Shown piece after piece: positions 1 to 12,189 of a stretch of 64,000 bases of DNA (position 1 is its first letter; each line of letters begins with the position of its first letter). This stretch comes from Salticus scenicus. Taxonomy: Eukaryota > Arthropoda > Arachnida > Araneae > Salticidae. The translations under genes and the position numbers were made by a program. The notes below the pieces were generated by a model that was given only the letters and a program-made list of their open reading frames with translations, was not told the DNA's origin and did no database searches. Where the stretch lies: positions 496,001 through 560,000 of the forward strand of contig CAWVNO010002529.1 in assembly GCA_963930645.1 (NCBI GenBank), in the 5' to 3' direction.

Positions 1-247
1 TGCAACTTAATTAAACAAAAATAAAAATGCCCTCATACTTTGAGGCAAACCAAAAATACTTAAAACGTATTTAAATTTTTCAAATCATCGTAATTACAAA
101 CGAAAATTATAAGCAAGAGAGAGTAAAACTATGTAAGACATCCTTATATACATTTATCACCGGATTCCAGAACAGCCAATCACCAGGCTACACATTTCTC
201 CCTTCCAGGCGATCCAAAAACACGCCCATCGTACGTAATCCGTTACC

Positions 248-295
248 ATGACAACGGACGACGCTGAATACGTACGCCATCTATGGGCCGCAAAA
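248..295 (+). CDS. Candidate first coding exon, gene unknown
   Basis: An ATG opens 16 codons reading MTTDDAEYVRHLWAAK and ends exactly at GTAAGTATCG, a strong 5' splice site. The surrounding 180-340 is richer in CpG than the rest of the neighbourhood, as expected near a promoter. Without splicing the frame runs on for 18 more codons to a stop. The only nearby downstream candidate is the decayed BESS frame from 843, but the best acceptor (after TTTCTTTCTTTCAG, at 833) puts this exon out of frame with it. I do not recognise the peptide. The remainder of 1-842 is AT-rich with nothing else supportable. Confidence 0.2.
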
Positions 296-842
296 GTAAG
301 TATCGCCATATTGGAATTCAACTGGCCTGAACGATGTGTTCAAAGAATGTAAACAAAGATTACAATTTTATCCTATATGAATTAAATGAAGTATAATATC
401 AAATGTATTTAAAAATAGAAAAAGATAAGTTATTTGCTTGAATAAAGGATAAAGGTAAGTTATATCTTTAAGTAAAGTTATTTTAATAAAACTTATCTTT
501 AAATATTATACTAAACCAATACATTGTATTGTTTATATTTTCAAATTAAACTTAACTTATACATAGCACTAAACGCTATTCATTTAAAACAAAAAATAAG
601 CTCTCCTCATAATTAATAGGCAATATAAACGTTTTTAAACTTTGAAAAATGATATGAAAAAGATTTTTAGGACAACAATTTTTCAGAGATTAAATTCTAA
701 ATTAAAACCTTTATATAATATAAAATTGTCTTTTGTTTTTTATACTTTCACACATCACTTTAATTAATCAATTTTTTATTATTAAAGGAGGAAAAGAAAA
801 AAAAGACTAATGTAGGTATTTCTTTCTTTCAGGACAGTATAA

Positions 843-1283
843 AGTATCCCAGATGAGAATATGGAGACTATTTCTACTGAAGAAATTTCAATGGTTGATG
901 AAGATTTTTCAGTCATTGATGATTTTTCGATAGATGAAGAGTATTCTGCTTCAGTTACAGAGCATGATTATGCAGTTGCTGGAACAGAAACACTGCAAAC
1001 AGCACAATTAACTAGCAAAGATGACCTGCCTCCAAAAACTGAAGAATAAAATAAGAAACTAAAAGCAAAAGAAAATGTTTTAAAAAATATTCTGGAGGTA
1101 CAGAACTAGAGAATGAACATTATGAAACAATTGTGTCAGCCAGAAAAAACAGATGAAATTGATAATTTCTGTTCGTATGTAAATTCGACTTAGCGAACTT
1201 TGCCCAGACTTTTATTAATTGAATGCAAAGCAGAATTGTACCAAAAAGTAGCTGAGTATGAAAAGAAAGCCCTTTTAGAATAA
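843..1283 (+). pseudogene. Decayed BESS-motif protein C-terminus
   Basis: One frame stays protein-like for about 147 codons but is cut by three in-frame stops (1047-1049, 1107-1109, 1191-1193) before the final stop at 1281-1283. It begins acidic and serine/threonine rich (METISTEEISMVDEDFSVID) and ends in a segment from about 1161 resembling a BESS motif: DEIDNFCSYVNST, then RTLPRLLLIECKAELYQKV. In insects BESS motifs sit at the C-terminus of MADF-BESS transcription factors and act in protein-protein contacts. No MADF domain was seen upstream. The stops indicate a dead copy or a fragment of a transposon accessory gene. The BESS call rests on pattern recognition only. Confidence 0.4.
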
Positions 1284-1836
1284 ATTTTACCTTAATATCC
1301 TGAAATCTGTTTTGTGTATTTCTTTTATGCATCTTGCATTTTTGCTATTGCCATTGCATATTTAAGGTAACATGTAATATTCTATATATTTATAATATAC
1401 ATTTAGCTAAGTACTTTTGCTGATATTTTTAAGTAATATTTTGGGTCACTAGATCACAAACAAAATAAGTGGATGAATAAATAAAAAATAATAATAATAA
1501 TTAGAAATTGAAATAGATAAGGCAAAAGTACTTGGTGTGTTTAAAACTTCATTTATTCATGTATTTATTTTTTCATTTATAGTGCATATTTATCACTACA
1601 TTTTTATACACAAATATTCATTTTATAATTGACATTACTGCAAATATATAATAAAAAACTAAGTATTTTTGCTAAAATTGTCATGGAATATTGTTTTTTT
1701 TTGCTTAAAATATTAATGCAAAATTTTATAAGACTTTAAAAAAAGAAGGAAAATCACAACAGCAGAAATGATTGGTATAACTCTAACATTTTATTCATTC
1801 ATTTTGCTAGACAATTATATTTTATTTTGACACTTA
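1284..1836. other. AT-rich intergenic stretch, no gene seen
   Basis: Low-complexity A/T runs, including an ATA/ATAAT run near 1480-1500. No frame, splice site pattern or repeat boundary can be supported before the Tigger end at 1839. Confidence 0.6.
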
Positions 1837-1838
1837 TA

Positions 1839-1915
1839 CAGTATACGATCCGTTATCCAGAAAGCTTGAGACCTGAAGGATTCTGGATAAGGGGTTTTTC
1901 CGTAATTCGGAACAC
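1839..1915. repeat. Tigger terminal sequence with internal stem
   Basis: Starts CAGTATACGATCCG just after TA (1837-1838). It also holds a short inverted pair, TTATCCAGA and TCTGGATAA, which can form a stem near the end of the element. Only one terminus survives in the window. Confidence 0.55.
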
Positions 1916-2083
1916 TTTACTATCAGTATGAAAAATGCATGAAATAATTTTTAAAAAAAATAGCTGTTATGAATGATATACTATAGAAATATATTAGTCA
2001 TAAATTTTGTTAATTACAATTTAAATTACAATTAGTAATAATAAATGAAAAATAAATAAATCTTATATAAAATTTAAATTCAG

Positions 2084-3449
2084 GGAGCAGAATCCTTAGA
2101 TTTCAATTTTGAAAACATTTCTGTAATAGTTTTTTGTTTGTAATGAGTTTCTTGTACAAGTTGCTCTTGTATTTTGTACATTGACATAATTTGCTGTTCA
2201 TGAAAGTAACTTCTCTGTTGCATCCCAGAAATAAGATGCTCAGTGTAAAATACAAGTTTCTCATTTGAAATTTTCTCAAGTACTTCAACTTGATCATCAT
2301 CATCACTTTCATCAGACACATCATTTGTCACCATTTCACAAATCTCATTGTCAGTCATCTGATGACTGACAAGAGTGTTTTCATCAACATTTAAACAATC
2401 CTCTACTGCCTCTTGACAGATCATTTGTGCCTCAGAACATGACATTCCTTTTTCATACACCAACAAATCCTCAATAATTTGCTTCTCCTTCGATGCCTTG
2501 AACCCTTCAAATTCAGGTTCATTTTCATCATCAAAAAATAATGAAGAAGGCCACAAATTATATCAGCCATGGATGAGTGTGTTTATCTCAACAGCATCCC
2601 ACGCTTTGGCAGCACTCCATAATGCATCTTTGATGGTGAAATTTTTCTGAAAATCTTTTACCCCCATACCTTTGTTGCATTCTGTCAACATTTTCATTAT
2701 GAGTCTTAAGAGACCTCAGAATTCCTTGATCCAACGGCTGGATCAGACTTGTGCAGTTTGGCGGTAAGAATATTGCAGACACACTATCCATTTTTAAAAA
2801 CTCAGCATCAGGATGGGCTGAACAGTTATCGATAACAAGCACAATTTTTGCATCATTAGCAAGACCAACTGATGTACAGTGGGCCCTAGCTTCAGGTACG
2901 AAATTATTTTTAAACCAATCTTTAAAAATATCTTTTGTGATCTAAGCAGATTTAATTGATTTGTATATCACAGGATAAACTTTTACACCTTTAAATGGGC
3001 GGGGATTTTTACTTTTTCTTATCACCAATAACTGATTTATGTGTACCTGCAGCATTAGAGCAACCAAGGACAGTTAGTCTTTCTTTTGAATCTTTAAAAC
3101 CAGTTGGTGCAGATTCGTCTGCTGTCACAACAGTTTGCCTAGGCAGGTATCTCCAGTATAGGGATGTTTAATCAGCATTATAGATTTGTTCTGCTGATAA
3201 TTGTTCTCTTCTTTCAGAAAATTGGTGAAATTTTCTGAAAATCTTTCTGCAGCATTATAATCCGCAGAGGCTTTTTCACCACACACTGACAGGATTCTTA
3301 AACCATTCGTCTTTTTAAATTTTCCATACCATCCAGATGAGTAATCACATTTTGTTTGGATATTTAATTTTTCATGAAAAATTTTAGCTTGTGCCATTAT
3401 CATTGAACGTGTTAAAGGAAAATTTTCACTACGCCGCTGCCTTATCCAC
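2084..3449 (-). pseudogene. Tigger transposase, 3' portion (CENP-B HTH and DDE)
   Basis: Three blocks are recognisable in coding order. First, 3449 down to about 3125 is the CENP-B-type DNA-binding helix-turn-helix half, with motifs WIRQRRSENFPLTRS and SGWYGKFKKTNGLRILS. Second, 2842-2588 is the DDE_1 catalytic core, with VIDNCSAHPDAEF (second catalytic Asp and the DNCSAH signature) and FLPPNCTSLIQPLDQGI. Third, 2556-2080 is the acidic C-terminal tail (LWPSSLF at its start, then DDEN and a DESDDDD run). The blocks are in different frames with stops between them, so the gene is dead. This family cuts and pastes at TA; related host proteins include CENP-B, JRK and the TIGD family. Confidence 0.8.
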
Positions 3450-3465
3450 ACCATCAACACCTTAT
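3450..3465. repeat. Target-site duplication of LINE A (5' copy)
   Basis: ACCATCAACACCTTAT is repeated exactly at 8745-8760. Both copies lie in Tigger coding sequence, so LINE A inserted into Tigger. Confidence 0.95.
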
Positions 3466-3529
3466 GAAAACCCTTTGCGTTTGTGTGTTGGAAGAAACAC
3501 TCACCCCTTTTTTCCCTCTTATCTTATTA

Positions 3530-4832
3530 TGGCTACAAGTAAAGGAGATTCGATTAATGCGTCTGGCTTGGGCCAAGGTATTAAAAATTCAAATGAGAAA
3601 TCTTGGGCTGAAAGAATGTTAGAGTTTTCTTCCACCCTTAATGAGGAGTAATGTATTTGTAAATTGCGAAGCTCGATTTTTTGTAGTGAAGAGAAATGAA
3701 GGAGATTTCTTTAAGACTTCTCCTTTTCTAATTCAGAAATCAATTCAATCAATAATGGGTGATCCAAAATCTGTTAAAAAGCTTAGATCAGGTGAACTGC
3801 TAATTGAGGTCGAAAATAACAAGCAAGCTAATAACTTAAAAAAATGTACCCAATTTGCCAATATACCAGTCACAGTAAGTATACATAGAACATTGAATAT
3901 CTGCCGTGGTGTGATATCTGAATCAGATCTACAATATATTCCAGAAAGTGAGATACTAAAGAATTTAAAAGACCAAAAAGTTATTGCCGTTAAACGAATT
4001 TCAGTCTTCCGTGATAATAAGCCTGTTCCAACTAAACACATTATTTTGACAATAGATTCTCCTAAACTTCCCCAATCAATCAAAGCTTGTTACCTTGAAT
4101 GCCCTATAAGACCATACATCCCTAACCCTCTAAGATGTTTTAATTGCCAACGTTTTGGCCACTCAAAGACCTCTTGCCGTGGTAAACTAACATGTGCCCG
4201 TTGCAGTGCAGTTGGCCATGACAGTCAAAATTGTGAAGCTCCAGTCTCTTGCGTTAATTGTAAAAAAGATCACCCATCATACTCCAAGTCTTGTGAAAAA
4301 TGGAAAATAGAAAAAGAGATTCAAACCATTAAAACAAAACAAACTATATCATACCCAGAAGCAAGGAAAATAGTAGAATCAAGAACACCCATCATTGAAA
4401 AATCATATGCTGCTGCTACTTCCACCAAAAAAACTTGTAAAACAATAGCTACACAAACAGACTCTAAACAATACCAGCTCTCCAGTTGAAACTGTTTTAA
4501 ATAGTTCTCCAAAACTGCAACCTAAGCCTAATCAGGCTTCAAATTCCACACAGTATTCCTCTTCCAAACAAGCTACATTAAAGAAATCTGCCCATGCTGC
4601 AAAAAGCTTTTTGCCTTATCGAGCACATACCTCTGTCAAAATAAAACATTCTAACTCACCTTCCCGTCACAGTATTGTTAAGAAAAAGAAAATATTGAAA
4701 TTGCCTCACCAAAAATTAAATAAAACTAATAATAAATCCGGTTAAACAAGCGGATTTAATAAGCATCCATCCTTCTGATGGGGAAGGTATGTCTACCGCA
4801 TCAGAAGATAATGACGTAGATGTTTTAAACTA
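3530..4832 (+). pseudogene. LINE A ORF1 (zinc-knuckle RNA-binding protein)
   Basis: ORF1 proteins of this LINE class bind element RNA. The start ATG at 3530 (MATSKGDSINASG) matches the ORF1 start in copies B and E. A frameshift near 3645 moves reading to the frame from 3641, which carries MGDPKSVKKLRSGELLIEVE and then three zinc knuckles at about 4135-4290: CFNCQRFGHSKTSC, CARCSAVGHDSQNC and CVNCKKDHPSYSKSC. A second frameshift falls near 4470. The tail ends with the conserved acidic block DGEGMSTASEDNDVDVL just before ORF2. Dead. Confidence 0.85.
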
Positions 4833-4841
4833 AAAAAAAAA

Positions 4842-7800
4842 ATGACTAATTTCATCTCATGGAATTGCCGAGGTTTTATTAATAAACGAGATGAAATAAG
4901 AGAAATAATCTCTGATCATCGAACTCTATGCTTCGCTTTCCAAGAAACATACTTAAGACAACAGGATAATGTTAAAATCCGAGGCTATCAGTGTTTTAGA
5001 AATGATTTTATACATTCTGACAGAGCTACAGGTGGTGTAGCTCTTTTAATTTCTAACAATGTTCCACATTCTAATATCATTTTAAATACAGACATCCAGG
5101 CTGTTGCTGTTCCATATACAAGTACTTATCACCATCTGCACTGTTTACTTGCTGCCAAATATGACTGTTCGCCAATGTGACCTCAATAGGCTTATTTTGC
5201 AACTGCCAATACCTTTTGTAATTCTTGGTGATTTCAACGGACACAATCTCCTTTGGGGTAGTCCTGATATTAATCCTCGGGGACAAATCATTGAAGATCT
5301 AATTACTGACCATAATTTATGTATTTTAAATAATGGTGAAAATACATATTTTCATGAACCTTCTAGAACTTTTCATGCAATAGACCTGGCCATTTGCTCT
5401 CCTATTCTTTATCCATATTTTGATTTCTTTGTTAGTAACGACCTTCATAATAGTGACCATTTTCCTTTATTTTTATCTTTTTATAATTTTAATGATCATC
5501 ATCCTATAAATCCACATTATATTTATGACAAGGCCAACTGGGCTACTTTCACTATAAAGGCAACTAACACATACGAAATGACCGAGGGTGATATCAACAA
5601 AGCAATCACTGACGTCACAAACTGTATTATAAATGCAGCTGACGTTACTATTCCAAAATCCTCTGGACGTCTCAGTAAAAATTCAAAGCCATGGTGGAAT
5701 GATGAATGCAATACTGCAAAAAGGCAGCAACAAAAAGCTTGGGGGAATTTTTAGGAGGTACCCAACTACTGCTAATTATATCGCATTCAAAAAAGCAAGG
5801 GCAGCCGCACGAAGAATCCGCAGAAACTCCCAAAAAAATTCCTGGATTAAATATATGTCCAGCATTACCTCCAATGTAAACAGTAAACAGCTTTGGCGTT
5901 CTGTCAGGAAAGCAATGGGAATATGTTGTAATTAAAGTATTTCATTTATAAAAGATAATGGCCAAACTATAACTTCTACTAAAAATATTGCGAACACCAT
6001 TGGTAAAACTTTATCTCACATCTGCAGTTCTAATTCATATTCCGAACCTTTTTTTGTCTCATAAACATAATTCTGAACGATCAATCAATTTTCACTCCCG
6101 CTCTTCACCAGACTACAATAGACCTTTTACAGAAAATGAATTTAAAAAATAGTTTGAAACATTGCCATAACTCTGCTCCCAGACCCGATGGTGTTACCTA
6201 CATTATGATTAAACATTTATCTAAACAGTCTCTTAAAATTCTCCTTCATCTTTACAATAGGATCTGGACTGAAAATATTTACCCTGTTGCTTGGCACGAT
6301 GCTATTGTTATTCCTTTTCCTAAGCCAGGCAAAGATGCTACTGACCCCAAAAATTACAGACCCATTGCTCTTACAAGCTGTCTTTGTAAACTACTCGAAA
6401 AAATGGTAAATACTAGACTAGTTTTTATTCTCTAAAGAAATAATTTGATTTCTCCATGGCAAAGTGGTTTCCGACGTGGCCGTTCTACGGTTGACAATAT
6501 TTTATTATTGGAGACAAATATCCGCAAAGCTAATGTGAGACGTAACCATTTGGTGTCAATTTTTTCGATATAGAAAAAACTTATGACAAGACATGGCGCT
6601 ATGGTGTTTTAAAAGATCTTTTTAATCTGGACTTTCGAGGGAATCTCTCCATTTTCATTCAAAACTTTTTAAGGACCAGACGCTTTCAAGTTCGAATAGG
6701 ATCAGTTTATTCAGACTTCTATTTTCAAGAGGAGGGTATACCTCAAGGCAGTGTTCTGAGCGTTACACTTTTTTCCTTGAAAATAAATGATATACTTCAA
6801 CAATTGCCACAATGTGTAAATGGAAGTTTATATGTTGACGACCTGCAAATTTCATGCCAGGGAAGTGACATGCGCTTCATTGAACGCCAATTACAACTTG
6901 CCATCAAGAATATCATCAACTGGACAAATAAAAACAGTTTTATATTTTCTACTGACAAAACACAGTGTATGCATTTTTGCCGCAAATGAGGGCTACATCC
7001 TGACCCAGAAATTTTAATTAATAACAGGCCAATTCCAGTTGTTGACACTGCTCGCTTCTTGGGTGTTATTTTTGACAGAAAATTGAATTTTAAACCACAT
7101 ATTTTACATTTAAGAATTAAGTGTGACAAAGCTCTTAATATTCTAAAAGTCCTCTCTAATACTTCTTGGGGTGCCGATCGTCCATCTCTCCTGAAAATAT
7201 ATAGAGCTGCTATTCGCTCTAAAATTGATTATGCCTGCCATGTTTATGGATCAGCACCCGATTCTTACCTGAAGAGACTTGACACAACACATCATAGTGC
7301 ACAAAGAATTTGTTCAGGAGCCTTCCGTACTTCTCCTGTCTTTAGTTTATATGCTGACTGTGTGGAGCCTTCTCTCACTGACATCAGACAAAGACTTTCA
7401 TGTGAATTGTACTTTCGCATCCTCTCACATACTAATCATCCACTTCATTCACTTTTAAATAGTAACGATCATAATCTTTATGTGAATCACCCATCTTGCA
7501 TCCCACATTACGCTCTTAGAATTAAGAACTTTCTTGATGGTATCTCTCACATTCATACCAAAGTTCGTCCTCGGCCTCTTTTAAACATGACACCTTGGAA
7601 TTTCCAGGTCATTTCTTGTCTTCATCCGTTCAATGGGTTTGACAAATCTAACACTGATGCTTCTATTTTTCAGTCCCTTTAATCATTTCATCGCTCCCAT
7701 TATAAGGACTACTTCGAGATTTTTACCTACGGATGCAAGACCACTAATAAAGTCGGCTGTGGTGTTGTCATTGATAACACCACTTTTAGCTATCAACTAC

Positions 7801-8503
7801 CTAATTTTCCATTTTCTCTGCAGAGTTTTTAGCTATTGAGGTTGCCCTTAATTTTATTTCATCTCATCCAAATCGTAAATTCATTATATATACAGACTCA
7901 AAGAGTGTTCTTGATTCTCTTTCATCTACCTTTTGTAATCCATCTTTCACTTCAATTTTAAAAACTTACAACGACCTTCTGAAAAAGGGATTTGACATCT
8001 TGTTTTGCTGGGTTCCTGGTCATGTTGGCATCAAAGGCAATGAAGCAGCAGAAAAAGCCACAAGGCAGGCTTCTATTCTTTTAAACTGTCCTGTCCCATA
8101 CGATGACATGAAGCACACACTTAGAAGCTATTTTAAAAATAATTGGCAAAGGGAGTGGAGTAACCAAACCAATAACAAATTGCAAGTAATAAAACCTCAA
8201 ATATCAATCTGGCCTACTCTCTACCCTAGAAAATATGATGTCATTATTACTAGACTAAGAATCGGGCATTCAAGACTCACCCATAAATACCTATTGCTTG
8301 GAGAACAACAACCTGATTGTTCGAAATGCCATTTTAGTGCACTAACCATTCGCCATATTCTCACCGACTGCCCTTGCCTTCATCATCTGTATCGACATTA
8401 TTTTAATTCATCTTCACCCAATCTGACAAGCCTTTTAGGTGCAAATCCTCATCATCACTTGACAAATTTTTTGAAAGAGGCTAATTTTTACTTCGACATT
8501 TGA
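4842..8503 (+). pseudogene. LINE A ORF2 (endonuclease-RT-RNase H)
   Basis: Starts MTNFISWNCRGFINKRDE. Endonuclease motifs follow: QETYLR, then GDFNGHNLLWGS near 5230, DLAICSP, and SDHFPLF near 5450. The RT spans about 6130-6990, with SLYVDDLQISCQG near 6820 carrying the YVDD catalytic box. RNase H remains include YTDSKSVLDSL near 7890 and CWVPGHVGIKGNEAAEKA near 8005. The C-terminus has a C-x2-C-x7-H-x4-C motif near 8320. Frame breaks occur near 5110, 5750, 5935, 6435, 6570, 6990 and 7680, so no full protein can be made. Confidence 0.9.
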
Positions 8504-8744
8504 TTTTATTGTTTACATTTCATCCTATTTTACATCTGTTTTTTATTGTATACACTGTTTTTATTATTTTTTGATTTTATCTTGTATATAGTTTTGTTTC
8601 TTTTTTCTCCTGTGGCTTTTTTAATAACTTTCTGGATGGGTAAAACCCATCCAGAGGCTATTTTTTGTTTTACCTGTTTGTTTTGGTGCAGCATGTCGTA
8701 CTTTGGACCTTGCGCCAGAAAGAAAACATTCAACCAACCAACGA
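8504..8744 (+). other. LINE A 3' UTR with two stem-loops and CAAC tail
   Basis: A near-perfect hairpin, CTGGATGGGT-AAA-ACCCATCCAG, lies near 8632-8655. A second stem pairs TGGCGCA-type sequence near the end (here partly mutated around TTGCGCCAG at 8710-8719). The element ends CAACCAACCAAC. The same two stems and tail occur in the other LINE copies. Confidence 0.7.
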
Positions 8745-8760
8745 ACCATCAACACCTTAT

Positions 8761-8900
8761 CAACAGTCACATTTTGAGATTGATGCAGTGTCTTCTGTGA
8801 CTCCATTAATTTAGGGGAATCACTGTCTCCATAGAATTGCAGCAATTTTTCTTTTTGTTTTTTTCTGATACAGATGAAAAATTAAGTAACTGCTCAAACT
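8761..8900 (-). pseudogene. Tigger transposase, 5' portion
   Basis: The minus-strand frame reads LLQFYGDSDSPKLMESQ and TLHQSQNVTVDKVLM. At 8745-8760 the coding runs into the LINE target duplication and continues at 3465 in the other Tigger block. This is the linker between the first and second helix-turn-helix units of the DNA-binding region. Upstream, in 8850-8930, the expected N-terminal helix-turn-helix is not clear and the sequence meets the gypsy fragment. Confidence 0.7.
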
Positions 8901-8924
8901 CTAACTGCTCAAGTTTATTTATTA

Positions 8925-11850
8925 AAGGTCAAGAATGCAAATCCAAGTGATTCTAACAATACATACCTCAAGAAAACAAATCAGTCACATTCACCAGAAG
9001 TTTCTCATTGGAATCGAAGGTCTTCAAAATATAAATTCAACAACAAACGTAAATTCAATAATACTAGACCATACGAACACAATAGAAACAAATTCAATAT
9101 ACACAGAACAAAATGCCAATTTTCTGGCAAATATGGCCACGAACTCAATAAGTGTCGCCAATTTGAAAATCACTTTGGCAAGGTTTTGCAAGATACTCCC
9201 GTTCCTCATGTTAATGTGAACCCAATCAATCATCCACTTTATCACCACCTCTACCATTTTCGCAATCACATCTTGTGAACTCTCTGCAACCGACTGGTAC
9301 TTTTCCACAAACAACTCCTTTTCCTTTTGAACATTTGTCTGCTCCACAACAAATGCAAGCACCTGCTCCATCAAAATTCAATGTTCCGCAATCTCTGCCT
9401 TATCAGTTCCAGAACAATACTTTGCCAATTCCTGGCACTCAACCAATGTTTCCAACCCACCCAAACTACAATTGAGAAGCTCTGAAGGTGCCAGTGTTTC
9501 TCATACATTCGTACCCCCTATTACAGTACCGAATATGCCACCTCCAACTTTCAAAAATAACTTTTTGCATGTTCATGTAATGAAAGATCTCAGAAACAAG
9601 TCCACTTAAACCTTTAGTAATACTAATGATCACGATGTCGCACCAGATGAAAATACATTTGTAGATTCTGTACATAATACTGTCTCGTTTCTGAGTAATA
9701 ATTCTAAAGACCACTTCATTTATTCAGTGCATGATCAAAATTCTCTCGTTCCACCTGCTACGTTAATTTAAATTTCTTGTTGATTCGGGATCTAGTATCT
9801 CTTTGATATCCGCTGAGTTCTTCAAGAGAGAGCATAAAATCATTCATTCATTATAAATTTATGTCAAGAAATGTTACCATTAAGACAATAAATTCATCAG
9901 TCAATTTTGTTGGATGTGCAGAAATAAGCTTTCATGTACACAAGCAATTTTTTCGACATCCATTTTTCCTTGTGGACTTTTCACAGTCTCATTTTTCTGG
10001 CCTTTTGGGCACAGACTTTCTGCAAAAACATGCCATGACGGTGAACTTTTCAACAAAATCCATAATTTATAAGGATCTACAATTTCCATTTGCGTCAATT
10101 CTCAGTGAAGATTGCTAAATGTCCAAAATGTAAATAATGATAATAATGCTAAAGTTTCTCAAAGTGCTTCTACTGTTTCTCGAATTACTTCTGGTGTTTA
10201 TCCAGATACACAACAAACCCCACATGTGTAATGATCATGTCAATAATAATGTTATTTCTCAAAATTCTACTGTGTATCGAGGTGTACAACAAATGCAGTT
10301 TAACAATAATAATAATTTGCCTAATGATAATCATACAAATGGTATTGTTTCTCAAAATTCTTCTCCCTTACAAAGTAATATTTTTGAAGCTAAGCTTGTA
10401 AATAAGGTATTAATACAACCAAATGAAGAACTATTTGTTAAGGTATTCTGTTATAACATTTCTTCAAATTTAAATTTTCTATTTGAATCCATTCCGGATA
10501 ACAAAAGGGACTGTTCTATGGCTATCATTTCTTTAAAGGATTTAAATTTTAACACTTCTGAAAATTCTCAACAAAATAAAATTGTATTCAATGTGTTTGT
10601 TAAAAATATTTCTGATGAAACTATTCATTTGAACAAAAGTCAATGCCTAGGTCATGTCTATGAGATAGATGATATACCAGAATTGCAAAACGAAAACATC
10701 CCACAAGTAAATGCATTTGTAAATTTAATCAAAGCTTCTGACACATTAACTTTAAGGAAAAAGGAATTCAATATAGATAATTTTAAAATAGATCATCTTA
10801 ATTCACAACAATCTGAAATAAAAAAATTACTTACCCGGCATTGGTCAGTGTTCTCTTCCACTCTAAATACCATGGGGCACACAGACTATGTTGTGCCACA
10901 CTAAAATTTCACCTCTAATTTTCCTCAAAGATCACTTCCGTATCCAATTCCACAAAGTCTCCAAGCTGAAGCCAAAAGGCAGTTGGAAGAAATGAAAGAG
11001 GCAGGTATTATTTCCAACACCATTTCAGATTGGGCCTGTCCTCTCCTCCTTGTAAAAAAGAAAATTGGTGCGGATGGAATCAAAAAATATCGGTTTGCTC
11101 TTGATCTTCGATTGGTAAATGCCATAATAACACAGTCTTTTTACCCCCCTCTTCCGAAGATACAAGACATTATTTCAAACATAGCTCAATTTAAATTTTA
11201 TTCAAATCTAGACCTTCACAGTGCATACAATCAAATAAATCTACCTGAAGAATATAGAAAAAAACTTGGCTTTAACACACCCTTTGGAACATATCAGTAC
11301 AATCGACTAGTTTTTGGCTTGAAAAATTCAGCTTCAATATTTTAACATCTAATGAACAAAATTTTGGATGAGGTAAACCTTCCAGGACTCTTTGCATAAC
11401 AGGACGATGTAGCCGTTGCTGCAAATTCATTACCTGAAACTATTGAGAAACTCGATGCTCTTTTCAAATGTCTATCTAAATATAATCTTACACTTAGTCC
11501 CACAAAGTGTAATTTTCATCAAGGCAAAATAGATTATCTGGGATTTAGAATTTCAGAAAACAAAATTGAACCCATCACTAGCAATATTACAAAGATCACC
11601 GCTTTCCCCACTCCTAAAACAAAAAAACACTTAAAGAAATTTTTAGGACTTTGCTCCTATCGTAACTTAGTGTCAAATTTTGCTCAGAAGACAGTGCTAC
11701 TTAACCAACTCACTTCAAATAAGGCCTCATTTAAATGGAAAACCTAACATGGAAAAGCTTTCAGGGAATTGCAGGACTTTTTCTTCAAGGAACCATTTCT
11801 CAAACATGCATGCATTGACTCCAAAAATGCATGCATTGACTAAATATTCG
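8925..11850 (+). pseudogene. Gypsy-like (Ty3) gag-pol fragment
   Basis: An open but broken polyprotein. A zinc knuckle with the second Cys replaced by Ser (CQFSGKYGHELNKC) lies near 9112. The aspartic protease has an active-site segment LVDSGSSISLISAEF near 9778 and GLLGTDFLQKHAM near 10000. A long pre-RT linker (10137-10904) includes LNKSQCLGHVYEI. The RT at 10925-11700 has RFALDLRLVNAI, NLDLHSAYNQINLPEE and FGLKNSASIF, then a stop at 11343 and a second in the catalytic box, which reads FA-stop-QDDVAVA. The FLGLCSYRN segment marks the start of the connection. No integrase or LTR is present. The fragment ends at a 14-bp direct repeat (TGCATGCATTGACT) near 11807-11840. Assignment to a gypsy clade was not attempted. 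Confidence 0.85.
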
Positions 11851-11965
11851 AAGAGAAGAAAAATAAATATTTAAAAAAGCACAAATATACACATATATAT
11901 AAATTCTTAAAAAATAATAAATAATAGTACGCTAAAAAAACATAACAACACAATTTAAATCTTAC

Positions 11966-12120
11966 TTCATCATCTACTTCCAAAAACTCTTGAGTTAACG
12001 AACCGATCTAAAAAGAATAGAATATTAATAAAAATATAGCAATGATTTATTAATAAAAAATTAACTAAAATTGAAAAGAAGTATAATACTCACAAAATCA
12101 GGATCATCAAAATCTTCCAT
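11966..12120 (-). CDS. First two coding exons of an unidentified gene
   Basis: On the minus strand ATG at 12120-12118 opens exon 1 (12120-12094, MEDFDDPDF), which ends at the donor GTGAGTATT. An 86-nt AT-rich intron ends TTCTATTCTTTTTAG. Exon 2 (12007-11966, IGSLTQEFLEVDDE) ends at the donor GTAAGATTT. Both introns are phase 0 and the peptide stays open and acidic. Exon 3 is not visible: within 100 bp the sequence meets the gypsy fragment, so the gene may be truncated there or the next exon may lie far off. CpG-containing DNA just upstream looks like its promoter. I do not recognise the protein; 23 residues are too few. Confidence 0.5.
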
Positions 12121-12189
12121 ATTGTAACGCAAAAATAAATTCAGAGTAGAATCTTCAGTATTAATGAAAGCAAAATATAAGCGCACGTA

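Larger units (their letters stand above)
3466..8744 (+). mobile_element. LINE copy A, non-LTR retrotransposon with RNase H
   Basis: The 5'-truncated element starts a few bases before ORF1, at GAAAACCCTTTGCG, a sequence that lies just upstream of ORF1 in the full-length copies B and E. It keeps ORF1, ORF2, the 3' UTR and the tail CAACCAACCAAC. A perfect 16-bp target duplication (ACCATCAACACCTTAT) flanks it at 3450-3465 and 8745-8760. The domain order endonuclease, RT, RNase H fits the I/R1-like LINE groups. Many frameshifts and stops show it is inactive. Confidence 0.95.
1839..8925 (-). mobile_element. Tigger/pogo-type DNA transposon, interrupted
   Basis: The left end is TA followed by CAGTATACGATCCGTTATCC at 1839, the CAGT start and TA target typical of pogo/Tigger elements of the Tc1/mariner superfamily. 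The transposase runs on the minus strand from about 8900 to 2084 and is split by LINE copy A at 3450-8760. The right end is missing: Tigger coding sequence gives way to a gypsy-like pol near 8925, so a deletion or an insertion removed the other terminus. I looked past the gypsy fragment and did not find the reverse-complement end. Confidence 0.75.
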
